From Hermodice carunculata (Eukaryota; Annelida; Polychaeta; Eunicida; Amphinomidae): a stretch of DNA of 64,000 nt. The notes beneath the pieces were generated by a model. The model worked only from the letters and a program-made list of their open reading frames with translations, was not told the origin of the DNA and made no database searches. A program made the position numbers and the translations under genes. Positions 1-10,539 of the stretch are shown here, piece after piece. How positions within the stretch are numbered: the stretch's first letter is position 1; each line of letters opens with the position of its first letter. The DNA lies in contig CAXHWN010002627.1 of the NCBI GenBank assembly GCA_964020975.1, forward strand, positions 35,001 to 99,000, given 5' to 3'.

Positions 1-897
1 CATGAAAGTGCCCACTGAGATGAAACAAATCTATGCACTGTTTCAGAATTCACAAAGTAGTGAAAACAGCCATTGAGGACTGGAAGACCATACTTTGATG
101 GTTCTTGGCAACTCTACTCTGTATGAAGTCTATTTTTAATAGAGGGTACCCTCATTCTTGTTCTGCCTAGAAGTCCAGAGCCTTTGTCCTTTGGGAGTGA
201 CAAGCTCAGCAGACTGATATAACCTTAGGCAAAGACAGACCAGATAGGATACCAGTCTCAGTCATGGTGCAGTAACAGCTCTGTGCGGCACCAGTGGGAA
301 GTATAACCTGCCTGGTATATATGGCAGCATGGAGCAGATCAGTTCTCGCATGAACAGAAAGCGATTCTCTGTATTTTATTGAGAGCCTCATTACACAGTA
401 GTTGGGAGTCCCCCCACCCTCCCACTCATTGGCTACCAGACCCAAACCTGGCACACCATATGCCTAGCATGCATGGATAGAAAGACAGGTTCAAGCTGAT
501 TAATTATGAATGCACAATGGTTGCCTAGCACCATATAGGTCAAGGATAGGTCAACAAGCAGTTGAAGGCCTGCGGTGTGGATTGTGGAGAAATTCAGTGA
601 ATTTAGCATACATTAAAATCCCCCAACTTTTGTTTGCATACTATTGGATTTGCCAGTTGTTTCAAACCTGTATGTGTACGTTAGAACTTTGTGTCTATCT
701 ATAATATTTTTGAAGATATAGAGCTTTTAAAATTTAATTGTCCTTCATTTGCATAATTTTAATCATCCTGACTGTTCCAAACCAATTGGCAGAATTTCAT
801 TGGTAGGTCAGTCACAATGGCAAGTTTGCCGGTTTCGGGAGTAATAGTGTCTGAGAAAAAACCCGGACAAATTTAGGTGCCATGAAAAGAAGGGAAA
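1..897. other. Non-coding stretch, nothing recognised
   Basis: AT-rich sequence without long open frames, terminal repeats or tandem structure. The short open frames here show no domain-like composition. It ends at the left tip of a fold-back element. Confidence 0.5.
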
Positions 898-1422
898 AAC
901 TAGAAAAGAAGATTTGCCTGACCGCAAATCTGTCTGGGTGCCTTTAAAATCAGAATATTATGAAATGCTACACTTTGCTCTTTTTCAACATATACTAAAT
1001 TTTGTGTATCATGCCATTTTCCATAAATTAGAATGCTACAACGTTGGTCCTTGGATTATTGGGTGGTGCTAATTCAACTTTACCTTATAGGTTTGTGGCA
1101 AAGCTGCATCCAATGAACCATGAACCAAATTTTTGTATTCTTTTAATTTTATGCCAATTAGGCAAAAACACAAAATTAAGATCTTAAATAGCTTCAAAAC
1201 TATTATAGATAGTGTTTTCATTAAAACTTCAGTTTATAAGTTTATGACATGGCAACATCCAATGATCCAAGAACCAAAGTTGTAGCATTTTAATTTATGC
1301 AAATTGAGCTAATACACACAATTAAGATTATGGTGAAAAGTGGCAAAGTGTAGCATTTAAAACTGTTCTCATTTTGAAGGCACCCAGACTGATTTGTTGT
1401 AAAGCAAATCTTCTTTTCATAT
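898..1422. mobile_element. Fold-back DNA element with ~190-bp arms
   Basis: The left half (898 to about 1,090) and the right half (about 1,230 to 1,422) are diverged inverted copies over almost their whole length. The tips read AGAAAAGAAGATTTGC and its complement, followed in both arms by a shared CTGGGTGCCTT block. Further in, both arms carry a matching AATGCTACAAC...TTGG...TTGGAT stretch. The tips contain a second small inverted repeat (AGATTTGC/GCAAATCT). A TA dinucleotide sits at each tip, so a TA target is possible. There is no coding capacity. Superfamily is not assignable by eye. Confidence 0.75.
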
Positions 1423-1429
1423 TTTTTGT

Positions 1430-1548
1430 TTTGTTTTATTTTTGTTTTTGTTTTCGTTTTGGTGGGGTTTTTTTGTTTTGTTTGTTTGTTTGTTTGTTTG
1501 TTTGTTTGGTTGTTTGTTTTTTTTGTTTTTTTGTTTTTTTTTTTTGTT
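1430..1548. repeat. T-rich (TTTG)n microsatellite
   Basis: Runs of TTTG and poly-T directly follow the right tip of the fold-back element. Open frames on both strands here are only translations of this low-complexity tract. Confidence 0.9.
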
Positions 1549-3180
1549 TCATTTTAGGTGACACAGAAAAATGTTGGTTTTTGAAAATGGAAAATTTGTG
1601 AAATTCATTTTCTGTTGTCTGGATGAGCAATCTCGGTCTTTTTCTTGTTTTGTTCTGTTGCCAAGAACAGTTCAATGACGGGTCTTGCTATGTTCTAAGA
1701 TAAATACATTTATGCTTACTATGCTTCCGAATACCAGGGTCCAAAAATGGGGCCCGGTACTCGATTGTGAGCACCAAACCGAGTGGATATTCGGGGACCC
1801 GATCACTCCTCCGAAATCAGTACAAATGCAATTTTCGACACATATGAGCCAGTCTACAAATTTGCATAATAAATTTCTACGACTTTACCCAGGTTAAAAA
1901 AAAGGGAGATGAAAAAGAATAAGGAGGAAGAGAAGGAGAAGACAGGTACAAAGAAAGAGAAGAAGGAAGCAATAGAGGGGAGAAAGAAAGGATGAAGTTT
2001 TTTGTGGAACTTTTTCTGGATATGCTTACTTTATGAACCAAGTTTGTTACTCATTTTTGCAAGTTACCACAAAAGACACCCCTCCCCCCCCCCCCCAATT
2101 ACGCATTACCGATTAGTGAATGTGTGTGTCTGATTCAGAAAAGTCAAGGCACTGAAAAGTGTGCAAATAGATGAATTTTAAGTACTTTTCATTATCTTCA
2201 AAACTGTGCTATATATCATTTCAACTTTCATATGTATATTCATGATGCAAATTTCAAAAAGGCTCAAATATATGCAAATTATTATTTTAAATTGTAGCAT
2301 TTCAAATTTTAATCTTGTGCCTGAAGAAAACTAACGACGGGTGCTTAGCAAAATTCGCAAAGTTCCAAATTATGCTTATTTTGAACTTTTAAAAATGTTA
2401 TTCTTGACTGATTTCAAAACGCTTATAGACACGACATTCCAACTTCCTCTGAATTGTTTTTGATAACCAAACACCGGAAGAATGGTATGCAAACTTAAAG
2501 CTTAAAAACTTTGCTCATTTGGAGTATACAATTAAAATTTTCATCCCTGAATATCTTGAAAACAATAATAGATGGACATTCATACTTACCTATATTTTTC
2601 CGAAAGGTGGGCTTGCAAATTTTGTACAGCAACAGCAAAAAATTATCTTATAATGCCCACGTTATATAGCGGTTCTTTTTAATGCTTCGTTGTTTGTCTT
2701 TGAACTGTAGTGATAAACTCAGTATCATCAATTTTTCTACAATGGTCGACTGTGAAGAAGTCTCATAATGAAAAGTTCGCATATTTCTGGCAGACAAGTT
2801 CAATGTTACTCAATAATGTCAGTTTAGCACACACTTCGACTTGTAGTGAGAAACCAGAGGATATTTTTGAAATACTAGACTACGATGTAATTATGTCTGT
2901 GTAAACACAGACATCCTGTTTTCCCAAAAATTCTTTTTTTCCTTCTTCCTTTGTTTATCAGCAAGTTTGTCCGCTCTTTATGTCAGAGACTATTATAGAT
3001 AGAAACTCCAACCTTGCCACAATTATACTTCTATAGATGAAATTCTGTCTTTTTATAATGAGAGGTGTTGATTTTCAAAATTATGCAAATGAGAGCTAAT
3101 TAAAGTTTGAAATATCTAATATCTTATATACTGTAGTAAATTTGGTTAAGAGTGAATAGTAGTTCGATCATACAAGGCAA
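1549..3180. other. Non-coding, with pieces resembling fold-back arms
   Basis: No gene is seen. A purine-rich tract lies at about 1,895-1,995. Segments at about 2,160-2,640 and 2,960-3,130 share word-level similarity with the fold-back arms at 898-1,422 (ATCTTCAAAACT, ATGCAAATT, TTGTAGCATTT). They may be remnants of a larger composite element that reaches the terminal copy at 3,926-4,025. A small perfect hairpin lies at 2,891-2,912. Confidence 0.4.
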
Positions 3181-3925
3181 AGGTCATCTCAAATGTCAAA
3201 GTCATGTCAAGTTCAAAGGTCATGTGAACGTCAAAGGTCAATTTTAGGTCATTATATCATTTTAAAGGTCAAAGTTCACTTCAGATAGAGGTCATCTCAA
3301 GGTCAATGGCCACTTTCGATGGTGGTGTCATTTAGACCTTTAAAATTTTCATCTGACCATAAGTCGGTCAATTTGTATCAAAATTTGATCATGTTGGGCT
3401 AAAATTGTAGCTATTGTAACACTGAAGATTTTTGTGCTCTACATGTGACCTCTTAAGATCAAAGGTCAATGTCATTTAGACCTTTGAATTTTTCATCTAG
3501 CCATAACTCAGCAAATTGTTATTCAATTTTGATCATGTTGTGCTCAAATTGTAGCTATTGCTACACCGCACATATTTTTAAAAAAAGTCGAAGATCAAGG
3601 TCATTTGGACCTTTGAAATTTTCATCCAGTCATAACTCAGCCAATTTCCATCCCATTTTAACCATGCTGGACTCAAATGGTACTTATTGAAATACTGCAC
3701 ATTTTTGGAAGGAACATGTAACCTCTAAAGGTCAAGGGTCAAGGTCATTTAGCACTTTAAAAGTTTCATCTAGCCATAACTTGATCAATTTTCATCTGAT
3801 TTGGTTCATGTTGGGCTTAATTGTAGGTATCGTTACACTGTTCATTTTTGTAATTTACATGTAACCCCTAAAGGTCAAGGGTCAAGGTCATTTTTGCTTT
3901 GAAATTACCATCCAGCCATAAGCTT
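3181..3925. repeat. Tandem array, ~130-145 bp period, rich in AGGTCA
   Basis: From about 3,330 there are four to five diverged head-to-tail units. Each has the order CATTTAGACCTTTGAA, TTTCATC(T/C)AGCCATAACTC, a GATCATGTTGGGCT block, then (A)AAGGTCAAGGTCA. Unit starts are near 3,330, 3,473, 3,601, 3,745 and 3,888. The leading part (3,181-3,310) is a denser run of GTCAAAGGTCA-like words. Frames open through the array are repeat translations and not genes. Confidence 0.85.
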
Positions 3926-4025
3926 AATGGAATGTGAAGCACCAAAGGACAACAGTTGTAGCATTTATTGCTCACAAATTTTGAATGCACACAGATTTGC
4001 TTTGAAGCAAATCTTCTTTTCTAGT
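3926..4025. mobile_element. Extra copy of the fold-back right terminus
   Basis: It ends GCAAATCTTCTTTTCTAGTT, an exact inverted match to the left tip at 898-917, and includes the GTTGTAGCATTT block of the right arm. The span 898-4,025 could therefore be one composite element carrying the satellite-like array inside. Alternatively this is a second, truncated copy. Confidence 0.6.
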
Positions 4026-4054
4026 TTAATACTCCACTCTTACAGAATGTCTTA

Positions 4055-6235
4055 ACTTTGGCGATTTCAATGCAAGAACTAGAATGGAACTTGACTTCAT
4101 TTCACAGGACTATGCTGATCAAATGCCTCTTCAAGAATGGTACAGTGCTGATGACCACTTGGAAAGAAATAACATAGACAAAATCGTTGTAGGTCAACAT
4201 GGAAAGAAGCTGCATGAAGTTTTCAGAGCTTCTGGCCTAAGAATATTGAACGGCATTTCTCTGGGGGACATGGAAGGTTCTCTCATCTGCTAAGCCATGC
4301 TGGGCACCAAGTGTCGCAGATTATATGCTGGCTGAACTGTCTTCGCTGAAAAGAACCCGACACTTTTATAGACATAACTTGCCCCATTGGTCAATCCATT
4401 GCTAAATCCCAAAAACATTCCTTCTGGTACAGTAACAATCATACATGAAGACAAGGGACCCTATGCACAGAGTCGAAAATTCTTTTGGAAGGCAGGGAAT
4501 TAAGCAAAAGTTTGTGACGCATTCTTAGGCAGAACTGGGCAAAATTATGCCAATGAACTAATCATCTTGCTTCCCAATACACCGAATATCGATCATGCAG
4601 TGACCAAACTCGATGACATATTCTATTCAGCAGCAAAAATAGCAAATCTTAATCAACAAACTGGCAAGAAAATACCTTTTTGATTGTTTTGTGGACTTTA
4701 GGTATGCGTTTGACACGTTATGAAGTACACTTTTATAAACTGATAAATTGTGAAATTTATGAGTTTATAAATTTATCGTTAATCGAAGAGAGGTATGCAG
4801 AAGTGTAGTGTGCAGTGCGCCCAAGGTATGGACATACAGGAACACTCTGATTCACCTCTAGCGTTGGAGTGAAACAAGGCGGTGTCTTAAGCTCTGGTTT
4901 ATTCGACATATTCCTTCATGACCTTCCCAAAATATTCGATGAATCTTGTAAACCTATAGAACTTGACTCACATAAAGTTAATCGTTTAATGTATGTCGAT
5001 GACTTCGTTTTATTGTCTGAAACTCCCTGTGGATTACAAAATTCTCCTAATAATCTATAAATTCATTGTGATAAACTCCTCGCCTCATAAATATATAGAA
5101 AATCAAACTTATGATAATTTACTAAAGGAGGTCTAAAGATTAAGAAATTCAAATTTTACTACAAGAATCAGGAGACTGAACCTCTTGATAACTACAGCTA
5201 TCTGGGAATTGCTTTTACGCCTTCGGAGAATCTCAAAACTGCCATAAACCAACTAAAAGATAAATCTTCAAAATTCTTTAATTTAAACTTAAATGTTGCA
5301 TCAGTAATCCTTATTGTAACATTGACTTACCCATGGAACTCTTTGGCTCCCTTATCTTACCCATTACCTTATATGGAAGTGCAATTTGGGCCCCATACAT
5401 CATCTTCCAAGGACTCATGGAGAAATGTGATGACATTGCAGTGGAACAGGTTCATACCAAATACTGTTGATTTCTTGGTGTTCATCGCAAGTCCTTCGCA
5501 GCTGCCGTCATAGGTGAATTAGGCGTTTTTCCTTTGTACTGTATGGACTGGGTCAAGTGCCAGATACTGGGTAAAATTACACTTCCGGGGTCCTGACAGT
5601 CTCGTGTCAAGTGCTCTTGGAGAAAAGTGTGCATTTACACAGAATAAAAACTCCTGTTGGTTAAATTATCTGAAATAACGTTTACAAATTTGGATATGCT
5701 TGATATCTGGGGCAATCCATCTGAAAGGAACAATGAAAATCAAACACAAATTCTGCTTCAAAAACTACAGGACACATATGAGAAGAATTGGCTACGATAC
5801 ATATAAGTGAAGGTAGGGAGGGATAAGCTAAGAACCTATTGTGAATTCAAGGTAAATTTTGCCAGAGAGGAATATTTAGAACTCTACATGCCAAAGGAAA
5901 AGAGGAAAAACTCGACCAAACTCCACATGGATCAATGCGCATGGCGCTAGAGTACAGTCAGGGAGTTACAATCGCAGTCCTTCAGAAAACCGGACTTCTT
6001 GTCATTGCCCCAACTCACAAATCGAGGATGAAATGCGTTATATGTCAAAGTGTACAATATATGTCGAGCCTCGAGATACTTTAATACATGATTTACAAAG
6101 ATATAACTTCACAAATGTGACTGCAAACGAATAATTCAAATTTCTAATGACGGTTTCAGATGGAGACCATTATGTGTTGAAACATGTTATAAAATTATTA
6201 ATGCAGGCTTTGCCATTCACGAGCAAGGAAACCAG
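4055..6235 (+). pseudogene. Decayed L2/CR1-like LINE ORF2 (endonuclease, RT, C-terminal region)
   Basis: Reading pieces on the + strand gives an APE-type endonuclease motif GDFNART (4,060-4,080) followed by DFISQDYADQ. RT motifs follow: FVDFRYAFDT (near 4,690), GVKQGGVLSSGLFDIFLHDLP (from about 4,863) and the catalytic YVDD (4,992-5,003). Then come YLGIAFTPSENL (about 5,200), GELGVFPLYCMDW (about 5,514) and a C-terminal tail ending with the pattern R-T-S-C-H-C...IEDEMRYMSKCTIY (about 5,990-6,060). The order is that of ORF2 from APE-type LINEs. Most of the RT fingers between endonuclease and FVDFR is missing, and several frameshifts and stops break the frame, so the copy is old and inactive. 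Clade assignment is tentative. Confidence 0.8.
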
Positions 6236-7440
6236 AATTCATGATAGTTCACACTGTAGAGTGACCAGTTTGTACTGTCGTGGAACTACCTTAGGTTTAA
6301 ATGTATTAAACCTAGACCTGTGTATCGATACTTCTTTGTTTTTATTTAGACGTGGTAGCTATTGTTTAAAATTTTGTGAATTTTCTGTACCATACCACGG
6401 AATATTAATTGGTTTATGTAGAATAAAGATATTTCCATTTAAACAGTCCGATATTTTTGAAGCCGCATGCGAAACTTAAAAGCTTTTTTAAAATTTATTT
6501 GACAAGAAACGTCTTCGGATTCAAAACTTCGCAATGTATTTTCGTCCGTTTCTGATGCTAGGATGAATTTCAAAGATTATATATGGTATGAACAATACTT
6601 GACAATTTCTACATACACACACGGACAGTTTTACGCAAGCTTAAGTTGCCTGACTTTATTTTGGATGCCGATAACATAGTGGCTCAAAAATTGCCACTGT
6701 GTCTCTGTTTTTTGCATACAAGCCCATAGATGCATACATTTCTATTTTTGTCAATATATGAAGTTTTTCTGCGTGTAACAATAAAGATTCTAAGATTAAT
6801 TTGTAAAATAATCCCCTCACCTGTAAAACACATCCAGTGAGGCTTTGACTGTGATTGGTTATCTAAACATCCACATTAGTGACCACATCTAACAGCCAAT
6901 TAACTGATTGATTCCATAAAGCTTGGATTGAGGAACACTTTTTCATCTTAAAGTTTTGCATAGAAGTAAACATGTTACAGTGAAACTATTTGGCATGGAT
7001 AAAGATTAGCACGTCATCATTCCAAAAGTTAAAAAGCTCAATTTCACTGATTTGAGGGTCTCAGATAAGGGCCGGTACCAGAATGCGGACTTTGTTCTAT
7101 ATAGATTGGAGCCATAGAAAATCAGATTACATGATTAGACAGTTAATAACAAGTAGAAGAAGTACATCTCCAATGTTTATTATTTGATAAACTGACTTCG
7201 GAATGAAAGTTGTTTGCATGACGTTTCAAAACCGTAGTAATTGTGTTTGAACCAACAGGTCACCCAATAAAAAACACTGTTGTCATTTGGAACTCGATAT
7301 CTTCCATACATGTTAATTCGTGAAGAAAAAGGAATATCTTTAATCCCATGTAGCTGATTAAGTAATTTTAATTCGATTAAAATTTATTAAGGAAGCTACT
7401 GTCAGAGATACGCTCACTGTCAGAGATACGCTCATAGGCG
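6236..7440. other. Non-coding stretch
   Basis: The first part may be LINE 3' sequence. AATAAAGATTC near 6,780 resembles a polyadenylation signal. Two copies of GTCAGAGATACGCTCA sit side by side at about 7,400-7,435. Nothing else was recognised. Confidence 0.4.
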
Positions 7441-7464
7441 TATGAAGCAGATATATCGTTGCAA

Positions 7465-7466
<2 letters not shown>

Positions 7467-7516
<50 letters not shown>

Positions 7517-7557
7517 ACAGGACAGACCAGTTTCTTTTTCTTTCTTTCTTTTTTCGT

Positions 7558-7588
<31 letters not shown>

Positions 7589-7670
7589 CTCTCTCTCACT
7601 CTCTCTCTCTTTCTTTCTTTCTTTTTTTTTCTTTCTTTCTTTCTTTCTTTCTAACTTTCTTTCTTTCTAA
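7467..7670. repeat. (CT)n then (CTTT)n microsatellite
   Basis: Pure CT repeats at about 7,467-7,507 are followed by a short CA run and a long imperfect CTTT tract to about 7,670. The Ser/Leu/Phe-rich frames here are artefacts of the repeat. Confidence 0.95.
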
Positions 7671-8520
7671 GTATCCGCCTACATCTTATCCGCAGTTTTT
7701 TTAGATGGCTAGTGCTAGACATCCAAACTGGTGCATGGCCATAGCCCTATTATTGAAATGAATCCTCTGATTTAAAATAATTTAATATCTTCAACATTAT
7801 GTAAATGTGAGGCATTTCAATTGAAAATGTAAATCTTCCATATCTTCAAACTTGTGCTGGATAGAGGTACCCTCCTAGTTCAATAAATGGGTCTGTGTCA
7901 TGGGTAACCCATCCGGCATGCAAACGAAAGTTGTGGAATTCAACTTGCAAGTGCTAAATTCAGTGAATAACATAGAAACTTTCCACAGTGCCCCGGACCC
8001 CCAGCCCCCACCCACCGACACTCACCCCCACCCACCCCCGTCCCCAGCACAACACCTACAGACTGCTTAATGTACTGCTATCCACCTCCTTGCTATAATG
8101 CAACAATTTTAAATGCATAACAACTTGGCTTGCACAGTCAGAACCTGTCAACTTGCTGTCAATTGGGGAAAGCAAGAACAGAAGCTTCTACTGGTTTCCT
8201 GTAGAGAGCATTTCAGTCATTCAGTGATAGAGTAGTGTATTCCCATTACTTTTCATTGTAATTTACAGCCTAATAATTTTAAAACCACCTGTTGCAGAAA
8301 CAGCAAAATTTGTATGGTGAAATGATGTACATAGCTGAAATGCGCACATAAATTTTGTTCTTGTAGCTTTGAAAGTAGTCTTTTAATTTGAGGTTAATTT
8401 AACATCCAATGGGAATACACATATCCAGCCCTGAAGAAGTCTGTCCATCGGATTGTGTATTCAGCTGAATATACAGTTAATTGGTGATTGTGACCTCTCC
8501 TATAGTCCCGTAAGTTCATC

Positions 8521-8990
8521 GTGTGCAACTTATTGTGGCTGATGGTGAACATACAGGCCAACACTGGATTTTAGAACGGCCTACACCACTACTTAGATCC
8601 ATGCTTCGAAATCTTCAGAGAGCTTCAGGCCTGCACAAGGTTGCAATTTTTATTTATTATTGTTTAACACGACTCAAAAGGATAACTATGAAGTTCTTTC
8701 AAATGTATTTGAATACTCATCCAGGCGATACGTTGAAAGGAAGACGATTCAACCTTTGTAGTTCACCAAGCCTTCGGACAGGATAAATGGCTAATCTTTA
8801 GGCTTATATAGGCCTAAACCTTGCCTTGGTGAAGGAAACATGATTGAAACGGTGATGTTGATTGCCTTGTTGGTTCGCCGTGGGCAACTTATTGTCTGGC
8901 TGATGGTGAACTTGCAGGCAACAATGATTGACATATAAGACTAATTGGATTTCTAGCTTGAAATCTGCAGTGAGTTTGTGCCTAGGCCTA
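8521..8990 (+). repeat. Two diverged direct copies of a ~110-bp block
   Basis: GCAACTTATTGTGGCTGATG (near 8,525) recurs as GCAACTTATTGTCTGGCTGA (near 8,883). The similarity continues through GGTGAAC.T.CAGGC, a GATT(T)...TTCTAG-like stretch, and CTTGAAATCTGCAGTGAG versus TTCGAAATCTTCAGAGAG. The copies are about 357 bp apart. No coding meaning is evident. Confidence 0.55.
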
Positions 8991-9582
8991 CTTGGTGTTT
9001 CCTTAAAATAGCATGACAGGAAAACTATGATATGAGATATTTAAAGATACAATTAAGTATATTTCAATTGTATACTTAAAATCATCGTAGTTTATGTGAT
9101 GTATTCAATATCTCAACAAGGTGGAATTATATGAAGTCTATCGTGATTTGGTCCCACTCTAGGCCTACGGTAGACACCTGATCGTGACTGGCGGTTAGAC
9201 GCCATATTAAAGGTCGTAAAAGGTTAAAGGTACTGGAATGTGGGCAGAAGAACTGGGCCACTTTTTATTTCCTGTGTAGGCTCTTCAGCTGTGATGTCAT
9301 TCTACAAAGGTCATGTAATAATTAGCTGAGTATGCTATAAATTATACCTGCATAGTAATTTTATGTTCATCGTATGATGTTCGTTGCGTACAACCACATT
9401 TGCTGCCCATGCTATATTGTCTTTTCAGTCATAAACATAGATCAAACAAAACAAAATAAAAATTTTGAGGGTTAAATGCAACAAAGTTCAATCTTCATGA
9501 TCTTTGTATAGAGTCCACATTTTGTGTTTCATGACCTTTTGCCAATAAACTCTATAAAAGAACAAACTATACTTGTACTTAA

Positions 9583-10050
9583 ATCGCACTAGGTAAAATG
9601 TAACAACACGTGCAGCAGCCAGTTGAACTCTTTCTAGCTTATCTGAGCATGTTTGGGAACAGTTATCCCAGAGAATGTCGCCCTATTCAAGAATAGGTCT
9701 TATAAAAACTAGATAAAGCGTTTCTAACTGCTTTCTGTCGAACATATATTTCATGCCACGTAGGCAGTCGACTCTTTTCATAGCTCTCATGTAAACGTCT
9801 CCGAGATGCTTTGTCCAAGAGCAATCAGAGGATAGAGTTATTCCAAGATGCTTGTGACACTCGGTGTCTTTTACACGGATACCATTTAAGAACAAATGAT
9901 TTTTGCTTGAGACAGAAGAACGTGTACAGCACATACAAAAAGTTTTAGTTTCATTCATGTTTATGAACCATTGTTTGGCCCAAATGGAAATTGCCGAGAG
10001 ATCTCCATTTAAAGTGAGAGTTGCGATGTCTTGATCACAGGTATAGTTTT
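9583..10050 (-). pseudogene. 3' fragment of a LINE reverse transcriptase (Jockey/CR1-like)
   Basis: Read on the minus strand from about 10,045: D-I-A-T-L-T-L-NGDLSAISIWAKQWFINMNE, then TKTFCMCC. This is the post-YxDD region in which a short helix precedes W..W...N..KT. It continues with HKHLGITLSSDCSWTKH, then MKRVDCLRGMKYMFDRKQLE, LYLVFIRPILE and LWDNC.....KLERVQLAAARVVT. This is the standard thumb and C-terminal order of Jockey/CR1-group ORF2. One stop replaces the tyrosine expected after PILE. The endonuclease and catalytic RT core are absent, as in a 5'-truncated insertion. Confidence 0.85.
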
Positions 10051-10539
10051 TTCATATATACTTATATCAGGTATTAACAGAAAAGAGTGAAAAAGAAAAG
10101 ATTATTATGTTGATGTAGACACCAAATGTTGCCCTTCTTAAAAAATTGAACACTTAAAAACTGGTCAGTCGCTGGCAGCAAAGTGGCTCTACCTAGCAAA
10201 TTTCAATTCTAGACTAGATGTTTTTTTGTGTAATTAGCAAATGCGACCCTATCCAATCCAACACATTTAATACTTGAAAGAACTAGTCGGTGTGATAGCA
10301 AAAGCGACTATACATAACATACTGGACACGGGATACCAAGAGTTAGCTTACCATGTTATAGCAAATATATGCATAAGTATAGGGTGTTTGTGAATAAAAA
10401 TGAAAACTACACGACATACACAAACAGTTTTATCATATGATTTATATCATAGCGGGATTTTTTTCATCCAACATCAGAGGTTGAGGCGACTTTAAGAGTA
10501 AAAGAGAGGTGTTTACATGACTCAAAGAAAAAGAAACAA
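10051..10539. other. Non-coding, nothing recognised
   Basis: AT-rich DNA between a minus-strand LINE fragment and a plus-strand L1 copy. Two weakly similar stretches (ACTGGTCAGTCGCTGGCAGC near 10,160 and ACTAGTCGGTGTGATAGCAA near 10,280) hint at a decayed duplication. Confidence 0.35.

Noticed and set aside
7442-7704. Ser/Leu/Phe-rich frames
   Set aside because: Translation of CT and CTTT repeats.
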